NCBI GenBank assembly: GCA_002840555.1
Contig: PHBJ01000002.1
Span: 186,001-250,000 of the forward strand
DNA: 64,000 nt
Source of the DNA: Deltaproteobacteria bacterium HGW-Deltaproteobacteria-13
GTDB taxonomy: Bacteria > Desulfobacterota > Syntrophia > Syntrophales > Smithellaceae
Direction: 5' to 3'
Positions within the stretch are counted from its first letter, which is position 1; each line of letters begins with the position of its first letter. Below the pieces are notes generated by a model. That model saw only the letters and a list, made by a program, of their open reading frames with translations. It searched no databases and had not been told where the DNA came from. Below are positions 34,761-44,206 of the stretch, piece after piece. Made by a program: the position numbers and the translations under genes.

Positions 34761-35867
34761 TCAATCGAGCATTTTCTCCCCGGCCGCTAATTCTAAAATT
34801 TCGTCTGCAACTTCCGGCCAGCCATGTGGAATTTTTTCCAGATTTTTTGACCAGTCCGGCCACCAACCGGATTGACGACGTTGATTTAAATCAACTATTG
34901 CCGCATTAAGGGAATCCACGTTTTGGGGATCAAAGTAGATGGCTTCTTCCCCACAAAGTATGCGCGCATAAGGAAGATCAGGGCAGATAATCGGTAATCC
35001 TATCCACATGGCTTCGACTAGCGGAAAACCTAAGCTTTCCGAAAGAGAAAGAAAAAGGAGCGCATCAGAAGTTCGATAATAATTCAATATGGCATCAGGC
35101 TCAAGCCTGTCAAGGCAATGTATCCAGGGAATGGAAGGATTCGGATTCAGGTTGTTCGGGATTGTCAGTATCAACTCCGATACAGGCCAACTTAACGATC
35201 GATTAATTTTTTTTAATATACGGTGATTTTTGTGAGGGTAAAATGCTGCCGGATAAAAAAGCTGCATACCCGAATCCGATGGGTTAATGAATTTTGTGCG
35301 TTTGATTTCAGACCTGATCAACCAGTTGGGCGGAGGCTGCGGGATAATATGTATACGGTTTTTTATTTCAGGATAACTATCGATAAGTGCTGATTTCATA
35401 GCTTCGGTTTGTACAATGAAGTCAGACGCATACCGTATATTGCGGCGGAACAACCATCTCGCGATCAAATACTTGATCGCGCCCAATTTTCTGTCTTTGC
35501 CTGCTTCTCCGGTAAGTAGAGGCGTCTGAACAAATACCGTCTGTTTTGACTTGCCCCTGATTGGAATGTCACCGAATATCAATAAGGGGGTCTTGCCATT
35601 GAATTTACTGCCGAACAGGGTACACTCAAGCAGTCTTGAAATGGAATTGGGCAAATAGCGTTTATACGGGATGAGCATGGTTCCTTGTTCAAATTGAACG
35701 TAATTGGAGAGTTCGCCGCGTATCGGAATATAGGCTGCTTCGATCCTGTAGTTACGCTGATTGATCATTGAGGGAAGAAGAGATTGAAGCAGGCGCACAG
35801 CCCCCAGACCGGCTACATTCGTAAAATGGAGGCGAATGGCTTTTCTCTGATCAGAATTTTTTTGCAT
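34761..35867 (-). CDS. Family-4-like glycosyltransferase
   Basis: A 368-aa GT-B-type glycosyltransferase. The acceptor half is divergent; the C-terminal donor half has YPAAFYPHKNHRIL and the E-X7-E-like region SLSESLGFPLVEAMWIGLPIICPD typical of GT4 enzymes. The ATG at 35867 is used because it is behind AAGGAC and falls just after the end of the preceding GT2 gene; the longer open frame would overlap that gene. It is the last gene of the minus-strand glycan block. Substrates are unknown. Confidence 0.82.
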   Translation of the reverse strand: MQKNSDQRKAIRLHFTNVAGLGAVRLLQSLLPSMINQRNYRIEAAYIPIRGELSNYVQFEQGTMLIPYKRYLPNSISRLLECTLFGSKFNGKTPLLIFGDIPIRGKSKQTVFVQTPLLTGEAGKDRKLGAIKYLIARWLFRRNIRYASDFIVQTEAMKSALIDSYPEIKNRIHIIPQPPPNWLIRSEIKRTKFINPSDSGMQLFYPAAFYPHKNHRILKKINRSLSWPVSELILTIPNNLNPNPSIPWIHCLDRLEPDAILNYYRTSDALLFLSLSESLGFPLVEAMWIGLPIICPDLPYARILCGEEAIYFDPQNVDSLNAAIVDLNQRRQSGWWPDWSKNLEKIPHGWPEVADEILELAAGEKMLD

Positions 35868-35871
35868 ATGT

Positions 35872-36720
35872 TTACGTCCTTGTCCAGTACGGAGGTAAAC
35901 CATATACCCGCCTGCCCAAATCAAGAAGTTTTCTCGCTGTTTTCTCCCCGAACAAATGCCATAACACTAAACGTATATAAACACGAATCATCGCCATTAC
36001 CCAATATACTCCGGGGAAATATTGACCATGCATTTTCTGTGCGCGCCTGAACTCCAGCATTGCCTCAATGGTATTTGCCGGGGCGCTACTGAGACCGCCT
36101 TGACGCATTGCGGTTACAATGATATCGGGAATAAACATTGCCTCGCCAGTTTTAAGCTCACGCAATAGCAATTCATAGTCGCCGGCGATGCGGAACGACT
36201 CATCAAATCTGCCCCGAAGTTCAAATAAGCTGCGCCTGTGCATTACACCTTGATGAGTAATGCTCATGTATTGTGTAAAATATTTCTTCGCCTTATTCCA
36301 CTCCTCACCCTTGAGATAAAGACCTTCTTCACGCTCATTGACTATCATGACTTGTCCGTAGGCGACACGAATTCCAGTGGGGAGTTCAATCAGGCTCTTC
36401 GTCATCCGCTCCAACACCTGCAAATCCCAAAAATAATCATCCGCTCCAAGAAAACAAATCCAATCGCCTTTCGCCTGTAATAAGCCCTTGTTCCATGCGC
36501 TGCAGATACCCTGATCCGGCTCTGAAATCCAGTAGTTGATTTTATCGCTATTTTTTATCACGATGTCAACAGTCCCGTCTGCTGAACCACCATCAATGAT
36601 GATTAATTCTTTATTTTTATAAGTTTGCATAAATACGCTGTCCATGCATTTTTGCAAAGTTTTAGCTCCATTTGAAACCGCAACGATAATTGAAATCAGT
36701 GGAGCAGATTGATTGTTCAT
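35872..36720 (-). CDS. Family-2 glycosyltransferase
   Basis: A 282-aa GT-A enzyme with the typical opening PLISIIVAVSNGAKTLQKCM, nucleotide-binding IDGGSADGTVDIV and the metal motif in FLGADDYFW. A hydrophobic C-terminal segment (YWVMAMIRVYIRLVLWHLF) suggests membrane association. Its first codon overlaps the stop of the upstream GT4 gene by four bases (36717-36720), so translation is coupled. The likely role is adding a sugar to a surface polysaccharide or O-antigen. Confidence 0.92.
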   Translation of the reverse strand: MNNQSAPLISIIVAVSNGAKTLQKCMDSVFMQTYKNKELIIIDGGSADGTVDIVIKNSDKINYWISEPDQGICSAWNKGLLQAKGDWICFLGADDYFWDLQVLERMTKSLIELPTGIRVAYGQVMIVNEREEGLYLKGEEWNKAKKYFTQYMSITHQGVMHRRSLFELRGRFDESFRIAGDYELLLRELKTGEAMFIPDIIVTAMRQGGLSSAPANTIEAMLEFRRAQKMHGQYFPGVYWVMAMIRVYIRLVLWHLFGEKTARKLLDLGRRVYGLPPYWTRT

Positions 36721-37973
36721 AATTTGTACCGGGAAGAGCGGGCGGCTTCATAAATTGCCTTGTAACGCGGAATCACGACCTCCGGAGCCCACAGACGTAA
36801 GGCTCTTTCACGAGCCGCTCTGCTCAAAGATTCATGGCGATCTTTGTTTTCTATCACCCATCTGATGCCATTAGCCAGATCAACGGAATCATATGGCCTG
36901 GCCAGGTAACCGGTTACGCGATGTTCCACAATATCCTGCAAGCCGGTACAATTAAAGGAAACCACGGGGCAACCGCAGGCTTGAGCCTCGCTTCCGGTTT
37001 GTCCAAATGCTTCCATCCGTGATGGTACGACCATCACATCCGCAGCGCTGTAGAGCAATGCTAACGTTGCGTCATCATTGAGATACCCCATCCAATACAA
37101 AGGCAAACCAAGATTCGGCGGATGATCGGGCCGGCTTTGACCGAAGATGACACCCTGCACGTCAGAGTGGTCACCCGCAATAAGAGTCAAGGCAGTATGC
37201 AGTAAATCCCAACCTTTGATAAAATTTTTTATACCTTCCATAGCGCCAAAAAGAACCAGCGTTGCATCGGGCGGTAATCCAAGAACCTCACGCGCAAGAT
37301 GCTTGGGCCAGGGTTGAAACTGGCGGCAATCCAATGTATTTGGTATTACCGTAACAGGCCATTCGCGCATCAAACAGCTGGCATGGACGCATTCCGATAA
37401 CCAGCGGCTGGGTGTCACAATTTGTACAGGATAACGCCAAGCCCTCCGTTTACGGTTCCATACCCAACGATCGATGTCGAAACCTTTATGGCCCGCGGGC
37501 CGGTTGTCTTTTGTATATCCCTTTTTCCAGCGAGCACTGGAATTATCCGAACTATAATGCTCACTACCCGAAAAAGCCCACATGTCATGCAGCGTCCACA
37601 CGACCGGTTTGCGAATGCGGCCAATATCTTCAATAGAAAGAAACTCATCACATACCCAATGCAAATTGATTACATCTGCTGATGATGCGTTGATTTTATC
37701 GACCAGACAGGAAGGTAAAATCGCCGGTGAATTAAAAATGGATTTGTCGGTTTTCTGGAGTTCCATGAACGACTGCCCCAGAAACCGGCGGGCTAATCCC
37801 ATGGCATTGCCGAATCTTTTCTTCGGACCATCTATTGAAATAATATCCGATTTCTTAACGCCCACCCGCATCCTGCTTTCTATTCCGCTCACCAAGAGGG
37901 AGTTGTGCAAGCGCAAAGCAGCACGGGCAGCACCGCCAATAATGTCGGAGGCACTGACAATCATTATTTTCAT
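36717..37973 (-). CDS. Family-4 glycosyltransferase
   Basis: A 418-aa GT-B glycosyltransferase. The N-terminus KIMIVSASDIIGGAARAALRL has the Gly-rich acceptor loop. The C-terminal half has VLFGAMEGIKNFIKGWDLL and the E-X7-E motif within SRMEAFGQTGSEAQACGCP. It overlaps its neighbours at both ends by four bases (ATGA), so it sits inside a coupled group with the methyltransferase and GT2. The sugar is not identifiable. Confidence 0.92.
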   Translation of the reverse strand: MKIMIVSASDIIGGAARAALRLHNSLLVSGIESRMRVGVKKSDIISIDGPKKRFGNAMGLARRFLGQSFMELQKTDKSIFNSPAILPSCLVDKINASSADVINLHWVCDEFLSIEDIGRIRKPVVWTLHDMWAFSGSEHYSSDNSSARWKKGYTKDNRPAGHKGFDIDRWVWNRKRRAWRYPVQIVTPSRWLSECVHASCLMREWPVTVIPNTLDCRQFQPWPKHLAREVLGLPPDATLVLFGAMEGIKNFIKGWDLLHTALTLIAGDHSDVQGVIFGQSRPDHPPNLGLPLYWMGYLNDDATLALLYSAADVMVVPSRMEAFGQTGSEAQACGCPVVSFNCTGLQDIVEHRVTGYLARPYDSVDLANGIRWVIENKDRHESLSRAARERALRLWAPEVVIPRYKAIYEAARSSRYKL

Positions 37974-38812
37974 ACTTTAAAAGCCTCCAAATACATCGAT
38001 TCTCTTCCTTTACGGGGACGGCCATCTGCTGACACATCAAGAGGATGAAGTGGAAAATCAGGTATGGATGTTTTGTCAAACGACACTCTGAGAACCTTTG
38101 CAAATCCATATTTTTTCAGCAATGAAGATAACAGGTGTTCATCATAAAGCCATGCATGCTTTTCTCCAACCTGAGCAAAGCTGACATTTTGTTCCCGGAA
38201 TGCAGATGGAAAAAGTAATGAGATAAATCGACAGTATTTTGTCTCCAGATAAGGCAACATATATGCAGGATGCTTTAACAACCTGAGCCATCGATTTTCA
38301 GGTTCCTTATCGCGATAATCATACGAAACATTTTCACCGCAGCGTTCAAAAACATATTCGGAAATACTGGCATCACGTTGCTCTTCCAGCATTTTATATA
38401 GAGTACCCAACTGCCCGCCGGATTCCTTCCTGACGCATTGGTCAAGCATTTCCATAACAACAAAATCAGCTTTGTCGTGATTTCCTGACTCGCGCTGTTG
38501 AATATATTCTCGGCACATTTCTTCAAAGTCCGGCAAAACAAATCGCGCTATACCTCCACCGGGTTTAAGAATCCGATAACATTCCATTAAAAAACCAGGT
38601 ATCCGGACTCTGGGGATGTGCTCGATGAAGTGGGAACAATAAATCACGTCCACAGTTCCGTCTCCAAAAGGAAGGGGACCGAGAATGTTGGTTCTTCGAA
38701 CTGCCGACGATGTTGTCCTGTAGTCCAGATTAATCCACTCCGGAGCCTCAATATAGGAACTCCCGCAGGCGATGTTGACGAAAAGAGTATGATGAGCTAT
38801 CGGCTTTTTCAT
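37970..38812 (-). CDS. Class I SAM-dependent methyltransferase
   Basis: A 280-aa methyltransferase. Motif I reads FVNIACGSSYIEAPEWINLDY, and the second half of the Rossmann fold gives LPFGDGTVDVIYCSHFIEHI and RILKPGGGIARFVLPDFEEM. Within a glycosyltransferase block it probably methylates a sugar or caps a growing surface glycan; this is inference. It overlaps the next gene by four bases. About 88 bases separate it from the upstream glycosyltransferase gene. Confidence 0.9.
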   Translation of the reverse strand: MKKPIAHHTLFVNIACGSSYIEAPEWINLDYRTTSSAVRRTNILGPLPFGDGTVDVIYCSHFIEHIPRVRIPGFLMECYRILKPGGGIARFVLPDFEEMCREYIQQRESGNHDKADFVVMEMLDQCVRKESGGQLGTLYKMLEEQRDASISEYVFERCGENVSYDYRDKEPENRWLRLLKHPAYMLPYLETKYCRFISLLFPSAFREQNVSFAQVGEKHAWLYDEHLLSSLLKKYGFAKVLRVSFDKTSIPDFPLHPLDVSADGRPRKGRESMYLEAFKV

Positions 38813-38900
38813 AAATCGCGACCACGCGTACGCATAGATTTATACTGAGAATATTTCACAAAGTGCCTGATCATTATGTTTAGCATATCCGCGAATAAAT

Positions 38901-39911
38901 TTACCACAATTTGGTCTTCCCCTGCAAAATTCTTTTGAAAAATCTGTACATCCTTGCCATAACATAACCACCCGGCTGCTGTGTCAGCCATGATTTGAGT
39001 GATGCAATAAAAGTAATGCCGAACACATATCTGTCAGACCAACGATCTGCTGATAGGTTACGCTCAACAACAGTGGGATGAATGAGTGGAAACTCCGCAC
39101 GCTCAAGCGGAAGTTTTGCAATCCAATTACTATCATCGAACGTATGGGTCCCCTGAGTTCCGAAACCGATATTTTTTACCAGATTTCTGCCGGGCATAAT
39201 TGACAGGCCTTGATTTGCCCAACAGGCAAATGTAAAATGGTAATCCCAAATATCAGCGCTCCCGGCATGAACCCTATCGAATATTTTCGACCAGTAATTG
39301 ATAAAGAATCTGTTTTGATCAGCCAGCAAACGCAGAAAATTTGTCCGTTTTAATTTCGGCCACTCCGTCATCTGTCGATCATTACGTTTCCAGGCTCGAC
39401 GCCAGGTAGCCCAACCCCACATATGAGGATATTTGCTAAAATAATAGCTTTCCGCAGGCCGATATTTTTCGCCTGCAAAATAGTTTCCTGAAATTATCAT
39501 AACCTGCGATACATTCTTATATCGTGCCAGCAATTCTTCACAAAATGGAAAAAAACTCACATCAGGCAATACATCATCTTCAAAAATAATTCCCGTTTCC
39601 TCAGATTCGAAAAACCAGTCAATCGCGTTGCTGACCGCGACTCCGCAACCCATATTACGGTCCCGGAAAAGTGTCTTAACCTCGCATGTCCAGTCAATAT
39701 TGTTCAAAACATAGTTTCGCACTTCCCGGACCTTAGCATCCTCCCCCGCGCGGTCAGGACGATAACCGTCTGCGGCGATATAAAGCCTGGGCGGTTTGGC
39801 CCGGCGGATGGCTTCAAAAACCAGCTTCGTGGTATCCAATCGATTGAAAATCAAAAAAAGAACTGCCGTATTGAGTGGTTGGGGCGGAGTGAAGGTTTGG
39901 ACGGCTTCCAT
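38901..39911 (-). CDS. GT2-like glycosyltransferase of the HlpA-type family
   Basis: A 336-aa protein with a GT-A opening (NTAVLFLIFNRLDTTKLVFEAI), ADGYRP, NMGCGVAVSNAIDWFF and an acidic metal-binding motif in IIFEDDVLPDVSFF. This pattern matches proteins annotated as hemolytic protein HlpA-like or nucleotide-diphospho-sugar transferases. The internal motif YPHMWGWATWRRAW is typical of the group. Part of the surface-glycan block; substrate unknown. Confidence 0.85.
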   Translation of the reverse strand: MEAVQTFTPPQPLNTAVLFLIFNRLDTTKLVFEAIRRAKPPRLYIAADGYRPDRAGEDAKVREVRNYVLNNIDWTCEVKTLFRDRNMGCGVAVSNAIDWFFESEETGIIFEDDVLPDVSFFPFCEELLARYKNVSQVMIISGNYFAGEKYRPAESYYFSKYPHMWGWATWRRAWKRNDRQMTEWPKLKRTNFLRLLADQNRFFINYWSKIFDRVHAGSADIWDYHFTFACWANQGLSIMPGRNLVKNIGFGTQGTHTFDDSNWIAKLPLERAEFPLIHPTVVERNLSADRWSDRYVFGITFIASLKSWLTQQPGGYVMARMYRFFKRILQGKTKLW

Positions 39912-39989
39912 TAAATAACGCCTCCGAAATATTCTATCATTTTCTTCATGCCTGCTGACTTAGGAATCATTTTCATTTATTTCAATTAC

Positions 39990-40865
39990 TCATTTAAATT
40001 TCGCGCCGAGATATTTTTTTATACTTTCTTTCATGGGTTTTGGTATGATTCGTCTCAAAATATTAATCATATTTATATCGTCCGGAATAGAATATTTATA
40101 AGGCGTCATTCTAAGATATTTCCAGTAAAGACGCTTATAGGGATGACTGTCTCCGAGATGCCACGGTTTATGCAATCCGGTGTAGTGAATGATAACCGGA
40201 TTATCCATGGCTTCCCTGATTTGGGGATCGGAAGCATAGTCTGAGCTTAACAACACCGTATGTAAATTGTATTTTGGATGTAGTTCTCGCCACTGACCGT
40301 TAATTACGGAATTCAAACCATCCTGATCAACAAACCGGATCACCTCCGGTTTTCGACTAACAAATTCTATGACTTTTTCTTTGATAGTATGGGCACGCCA
40401 ATATTCAAGATTAATCAACATAACACCGGAATTAAAATATTTGGCTGAAGATTCCATTTCCAGGTCATAGCGATTATTAATCTCCGGGTTATCAACTGCG
40501 GCAAGAAAGGTATCCGATATTTCGGTATGGTATAGATCGTCAATGCGCTGGGTGACAACAATATCAGCATCTAAATAGAGTGCCCGGTCACCCTTCACTA
40601 TATCCGGTATGAAAAGCCGGTAATAATTGGCTTTTGTGAAATATGAATGTGTAATCAGCCTTTCAATGCGGCGGTCATCTATCTTGGCGTCGATTAACTT
40701 TGAATCTTTTCCGGCAAAAAGTTTTTCCAGCTTTCTCCAGTCAGTTCCGGATATATCTTGGTTAATGACATAAACGTTCATTCCGGAATTGTTTGCTAAC
40801 AAAGATATCAATGCTACTGCAAGGTGCTGCAAGTAACCTCTATCGGTTGCAAATACCACATTCAT
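39990..40865 (-). CDS. Family-8 glycosyltransferase (copy 1)
   Basis: A 291-aa retaining glycosyltransferase of the LPS glucosyl/galactosyltransferase type. The start MNVVFATDRGYLQHLAVAL and the DXD motif ALYLDADIVV are diagnostic; later motifs are FNSGVMLINLEYWR, VDQDGLNSVI and IIHYTGLHKPW. It lies three bases after a closely similar copy (40869-41765) and probably adds a hexose to lipopolysaccharide or another glycan. Confidence 0.94.
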   Translation of the reverse strand: MNVVFATDRGYLQHLAVALISLLANNSGMNVYVINQDISGTDWRKLEKLFAGKDSKLIDAKIDDRRIERLITHSYFTKANYYRLFIPDIVKGDRALYLDADIVVTQRIDDLYHTEISDTFLAAVDNPEINNRYDLEMESSAKYFNSGVMLINLEYWRAHTIKEKVIEFVSRKPEVIRFVDQDGLNSVINGQWRELHPKYNLHTVLLSSDYASDPQIREAMDNPVIIHYTGLHKPWHLGDSHPYKRLYWKYLRMTPYKYSIPDDINMINILRRIIPKPMKESIKKYLGAKFK

Positions 40866-40868
40866 ATA

Positions 40869-41765
40869 TTATCTCTCGATGGACTCATTATTTATTTTCT
40901 TATGACTAAATTTTAATATATTTTTGAAATATTGTTTTACCGGGATTGGTACCATCCATTTAACAATGTTTATTATATTTAAATCATCCGGAATGAAATA
41001 TTTATAGGGAGTCATTTGAAGATATTTCCAGTAAAAGTGTTTATAGGGATGAATGTTTCTGAAATGCCAGGGTTTGGAAGGACCTGTGTAGTGTATAATA
41101 ACCGGCTTATCCATTGCTTCTTTGATAGAAGAATCAGGTTCAATATATAAAAGTCTGGTATGCAAATTATATTTAGGGTGAAGTTCCTGCCACTGGCCGT
41201 TAATAACGGCATTCAATCCATCCTGATCGTGATACTGCATTACTTCTGACTTTCGACTGATAAAATCTATGACTTTCTTTTTGACATCATGAGTACGCCA
41301 ACATTCAAGATTAATCAGCATGACACCAGAATTAAAATATTTGGCAGAAATATCCATCTCCAGGTCATGGTGATTATAAATATCCCTGTTATCTACCGCG
41401 GCAAGAAAGGTATTTGATATTTCAGTTCCATAGAGATTGTCAATTCTCTGAACGACAACAATATCAACATCCAAATAAAGCGCCTTGTCTGCCTTTACTA
41501 TATCCGGTATAAAAAGCCTATAATAAGTGGCTTTTGTTATATGGCGGCTCGTAATCAAATTTTCAGTCTGCCTGCCATCTATCTTGACATCGATTAATTT
41601 TGAGTCTTTTCCGACAAAAAGTTTTTCCAGTTTTTTCCAATCTGTTAGGGAAATGTCATTGTTAATGACATAAACATTCATCCCGGAATTATTATCCAGC
41701 AGGGCTGCCAAGGCAACAGCCAGGTGTTGCAAATAACCTCTGTCAGTCGCGAAAACTATATTCAA
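40869..41765 (-). CDS. Family-8 glycosyltransferase (copy 2)
   Basis: A 298-aa paralogue of the downstream gene, with the same order of motifs: MNIVFATDRGYLQHLAVALA, ALYLDVDIVV, FNSGVMLINLECWR, DQDGLNAVI and IIHYTGPSKPWH. The DXD metal motif here reads DVD, still functional in this family. The two copies are similar along their whole length and are surely a tandem duplication; the C-terminal tails (KKINNESIER here) differ, so donor or acceptor specificity may have diverged. Confidence 0.94.
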   Translation of the reverse strand: MNIVFATDRGYLQHLAVALAALLDNNSGMNVYVINNDISLTDWKKLEKLFVGKDSKLIDVKIDGRQTENLITSRHITKATYYRLFIPDIVKADKALYLDVDIVVVQRIDNLYGTEISNTFLAAVDNRDIYNHHDLEMDISAKYFNSGVMLINLECWRTHDVKKKVIDFISRKSEVMQYHDQDGLNAVINGQWQELHPKYNLHTRLLYIEPDSSIKEAMDKPVIIHYTGPSKPWHFRNIHPYKHFYWKYLQMTPYKYFIPDDLNIINIVKWMVPIPVKQYFKNILKFSHKKINNESIER

Positions 41766-41876
41766 GGTTTTATGCTCCTAAATTATTTTGACAAGGTATT
41801 CTTTTCAATGGTTGCTATAGATCTCCGGTCCCGTATGTCTGGAAGCTCTCCATAATTATCTTAATTTTATAAGGGA

Positions 41877-42800
41877 TTAATCCATCTTGTGAAATCCATA
41901 ACGGTCAATGCGTACACCTTTTGTGATATCTTCAGTTTTTAGATGAACCAGTTTCGGCAATTTATCCCAAAACGCTGTATTGCCATATTTTGCGTCCATG
42001 GATCTGGGATGTTTATAATTCATAAAATGAATATAGATAAATTCTCTGTTCTCATCTTTATTATTAGTGACGTGACCGTCTTTCCAAAACCATACTTCCG
42101 GATGATTAAATGTCCCGTCTAACCATAGTTCATGTGTTAAAGGTGTTGTGAATTGTTCTTTAAGATATAATCCTCTGCGATGTCTTATGGTTGCCGGATA
42201 TATTATATCGTAGATAAAGCGTATGCTTTTTAATTTACCCGAGAGAAAAGGAGGATATCTTCTGAACGCTTTAATAAAAATATTCTCATCAAATGTTTGA
42301 TTTCCATCTTTCTCCAGGAGGCTCCTCCAGTTCGTTATTCTTCTGAACATCCTTCGCAACCATTGAGTATTCCTGATTAATGTGAGATGTCCTGAAAAAC
42401 ACCAGGTGAGAGTGCTGATAACGTTGTTTTTCAAGACTTCGTCATTATAGAATTTTCTAATATCACCGTATAATAAATCGATATCGCCATAACCAAAAAA
42501 ATCGTACCCCCTGATCTCTTCTTCGTATAGTTCTCCGTACGCCGGCCTCAAATCACATATTTTGTAATTGTCATCAGGTGGAAAATTTATTCCCAGCTTT
42601 TGGTTTACGTTTTTTATATATTCTTCTTTTGTCATGGAACTAAAAATAACATTTTCGATATTAAAAGAACTATGATCACAATTTGTATGAAACAACCAGG
42701 TGATGGTAGGATTTTTTCTACAACTTTCCAGATAGATCGGGAACCATTCCGGCCATTTTATGCCAAAGTAATCGATAATAATTATAATAGACTTCATCAT
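41877..42800 (-). CDS. DUF6625-like putative glycosyltransferase
   Basis: A 307-aa protein resembling the DUF6625 group found in polysaccharide clusters. It opens with KSIIIIIDYFGIKWPEWFPIYL, has LRPAYGELYEEEIRGYDFFG and a DXD-type motif in GYGDIDLLYGDIRKFY, consistent with a GT-A fold. The catalytic role is inferred from the motif and from neighbouring glycosyltransferases. It is the first gene of the minus-strand glycan block. Confidence 0.75.
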   Translation of the reverse strand: MMKSIIIIIDYFGIKWPEWFPIYLESCRKNPTITWLFHTNCDHSSFNIENVIFSSMTKEEYIKNVNQKLGINFPPDDNYKICDLRPAYGELYEEEIRGYDFFGYGDIDLLYGDIRKFYNDEVLKNNVISTLTWCFSGHLTLIRNTQWLRRMFRRITNWRSLLEKDGNQTFDENIFIKAFRRYPPFLSGKLKSIRFIYDIIYPATIRHRRGLYLKEQFTTPLTHELWLDGTFNHPEVWFWKDGHVTNNKDENREFIYIHFMNYKHPRSMDAKYGNTAFWDKLPKLVHLKTEDITKGVRIDRYGFHKMD

Positions 42801-43176
42801 GAGACTCCGAGAATCATTTCTTATATTACTGATAGCGCTCTATTTCCAATATCAATTGACAGAACATCCCTTCCTGGCGGCAAACTATAATAAGTTAGGT
42901 CTTTTATGTCAATTAAATACAGGCCGTCAGACATGGAATTATTGTCAGGATGTGTCGTTTTGCCTGAATTGTATTTATTGCAATTTAAAAATTCTGATGA
43001 GAAGAATTGCAGGGATGAAGACTTCACAAAACATCAATAATTGATTAAGGCGGAAATTTGTGGCCGGAAGCAGAATAGACATCTTGGTAATGTGCCCTGA
43101 CGTTAACAGACGGTTCTCTTTGTTGAGAGCATCATCATACAACGGTTATGATGAAAAGATCTTCCTGCTAAAAGGA
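42801..43176. other. 376-bp spacer without a recognised gene
   Basis: Separates the glycan block from the TetR gene. Short open frames on both strands have no ribosome site and do not resemble known proteins. A TATAAT (plus strand, about 42887) and a TTGACA (about 42855) are present but are spaced 24 bases apart, so they do not form a standard promoter. I see no RNA gene or repeat. Confidence 0.5.
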
Positions 43177-43797
43177 TTAAATGCGCAGTCCATCGATAAA
43201 TCGATCCAGGGCCTCCATGTAAAGAGATTGATATTCATCCTTTGCCAGGATGGTCTTTTTCATTTTTTTCAACTGGATCATGCCATTGAAAGTGCCCCAG
43301 AGGATAATAGCCTGCCTTCTCGGGTCAACCGCTTTGAAATCTCCTTTGTCGATGCCTTCGCGAATCGCTGCGGTAAGGGTAAAAATGCTGGCATTGCCAT
43401 GCGCGTCGATCTCGTTTTTCAAGTCGGGAGGAAAGATCGTTTCCGGCGATGTTAAAAAATAATTGATGATGTCAAAATAGTTTTTATGCTTCTCGCTGAA
43501 TCGAAGATAGGCCATGGCGATCGATCGGATGTTCTCTTCAGGAGATGATTCATTTTTTATGGCCTTCCTGATTTTCTGATGCAGCAGTTCCAGTCCTTCG
43601 ACCTGAAGGGCCGCAAAAAGTTCTTCTTTGTCTTTAAAATAAAAGTAGATTGCCCCGACGCTCATTTCGGAACATTTTGCAATCTGATTAATGGAGGTAG
43701 CATTCAATCCCTTTTCCAGGAGAAGCGCTCTGGCCGTATCAAGGATATGGCTTTTACGCTGCTCCCTTTCTCTTTCCCGTCTTTCCTTGGCACCCAT
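43177..43797 (-). CDS. TetR-family transcriptional regulator
   Basis: A 206-aa repressor-type protein. The N-terminal helix-turn-helix is typical: ILDTARALLLEKGLNATSIN, then QIAKCSEMSVGAIYFYFKDKEEL. The C-terminal ligand-binding domain is divergent, as usual, so the inducer cannot be named. It lies at the far end of the long minus-strand run that holds the sulfonate/dsr genes, 146 bases after the small ORF; a perfect 16-bp palindrome (43888-43903) sits just upstream. It is a good candidate to control the neighbouring dehydrogenase-transporter-lyase genes, but this is inference. Confidence 0.93.
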   Translation of the reverse strand: MGAKERREREREQRKSHILDTARALLLEKGLNATSINQIAKCSEMSVGAIYFYFKDKEELFAALQVEGLELLHQKIRKAIKNESSPEENIRSIAMAYLRFSEKHKNYFDIINYFLTSPETIFPPDLKNEIDAHGNASIFTLTAAIREGIDKGDFKAVDPRRQAIILWGTFNGMIQLKKMKKTILAKDEYQSLYMEALDRFIDGLRI

Positions 43798-43887
43798 AAG
43801 TTCTCTGATCCTTCAATTATTTATTCCCTTGCGCGGGTTTTTTCGAGTCTTACCATCCGAAATTTTTTAAATCAAAATTTTTTTCTT

Positions 43888-43903
43888 TTCTCTCATGAGA
43901 GAA
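43888..43903. promoter_or_regulatory. 16-bp perfect palindrome, candidate TetR operator
   Basis: TTCTCTCATGAGAGAA reads the same on both strands and lies about 90 bases before the tetR start. With no loop and no T-run it cannot act as a terminator hairpin. TetR-family dimers commonly bind palindromes of this size, so autoregulation is plausible. Confidence 0.5.
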
Positions 43904-43943
43904 GAAAGTTTTCAACAGGTTAATGTTTTGCAAAAAACCGGCA

Positions 43944-44192
43944 TCACGATTGTTCCGGTTTTTCCACGGCTCTGATATCAAACCATGGGTTCTGCCTCTT
44001 GAAGGGGCAGAATGCTGCCTTGCAGTAACGAACAGGATCTTCGGAAGGAACTTTCACGGTTCGTGACTGAGCCTCCCGGTTTTTCTTTAGCCACTCCCGG
44101 GCCTCGGCAAGGGTATCCGCATATCCCGCAGAATAACTCGTCTTTCCGCGGCAATGGACAAACCCGTAAATAAGTTCGTATTGCTCAAGCAT
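43944..44192 (-). CDS. 82-aa hypothetical protein in the putative sulfonate operon
   Basis: An 82-aa protein beginning MLEQYELIYGFVHCRGKTSY with a central helical part (ADTLAEAREWLKKNREAQSR) and the Cys/Trp-containing end RYCKAAFCPFKRQNPWFD. It is not recognised. A clear AGGTG site precedes the ATG, and it starts 14 bases after the alcohol dehydrogenase gene, so it is probably translated from the same message. No export signal. Confidence 0.6.
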   Translation of the reverse strand: MLEQYELIYGFVHCRGKTSYSAGYADTLAEAREWLKKNREAQSRTVKVPSEDPVRYCKAAFCPFKRQNPWFDIRAVEKPEQS

Positions 44193-44206
44193 AATACACC
44201 TGCCAT

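Noticed and set aside
42821-43027. Possible 68-aa minus-strand gene in the spacer before the glycan block
   Set aside because: No ribosome site, low-complexity composition and no resemblance to a protein family.
43060-43455. Possible 131-aa gene opposite the end of tetR
   Set aside because: Most of it lies antisense to the TetR gene, there is no ribosome site, and no family is recognisable.
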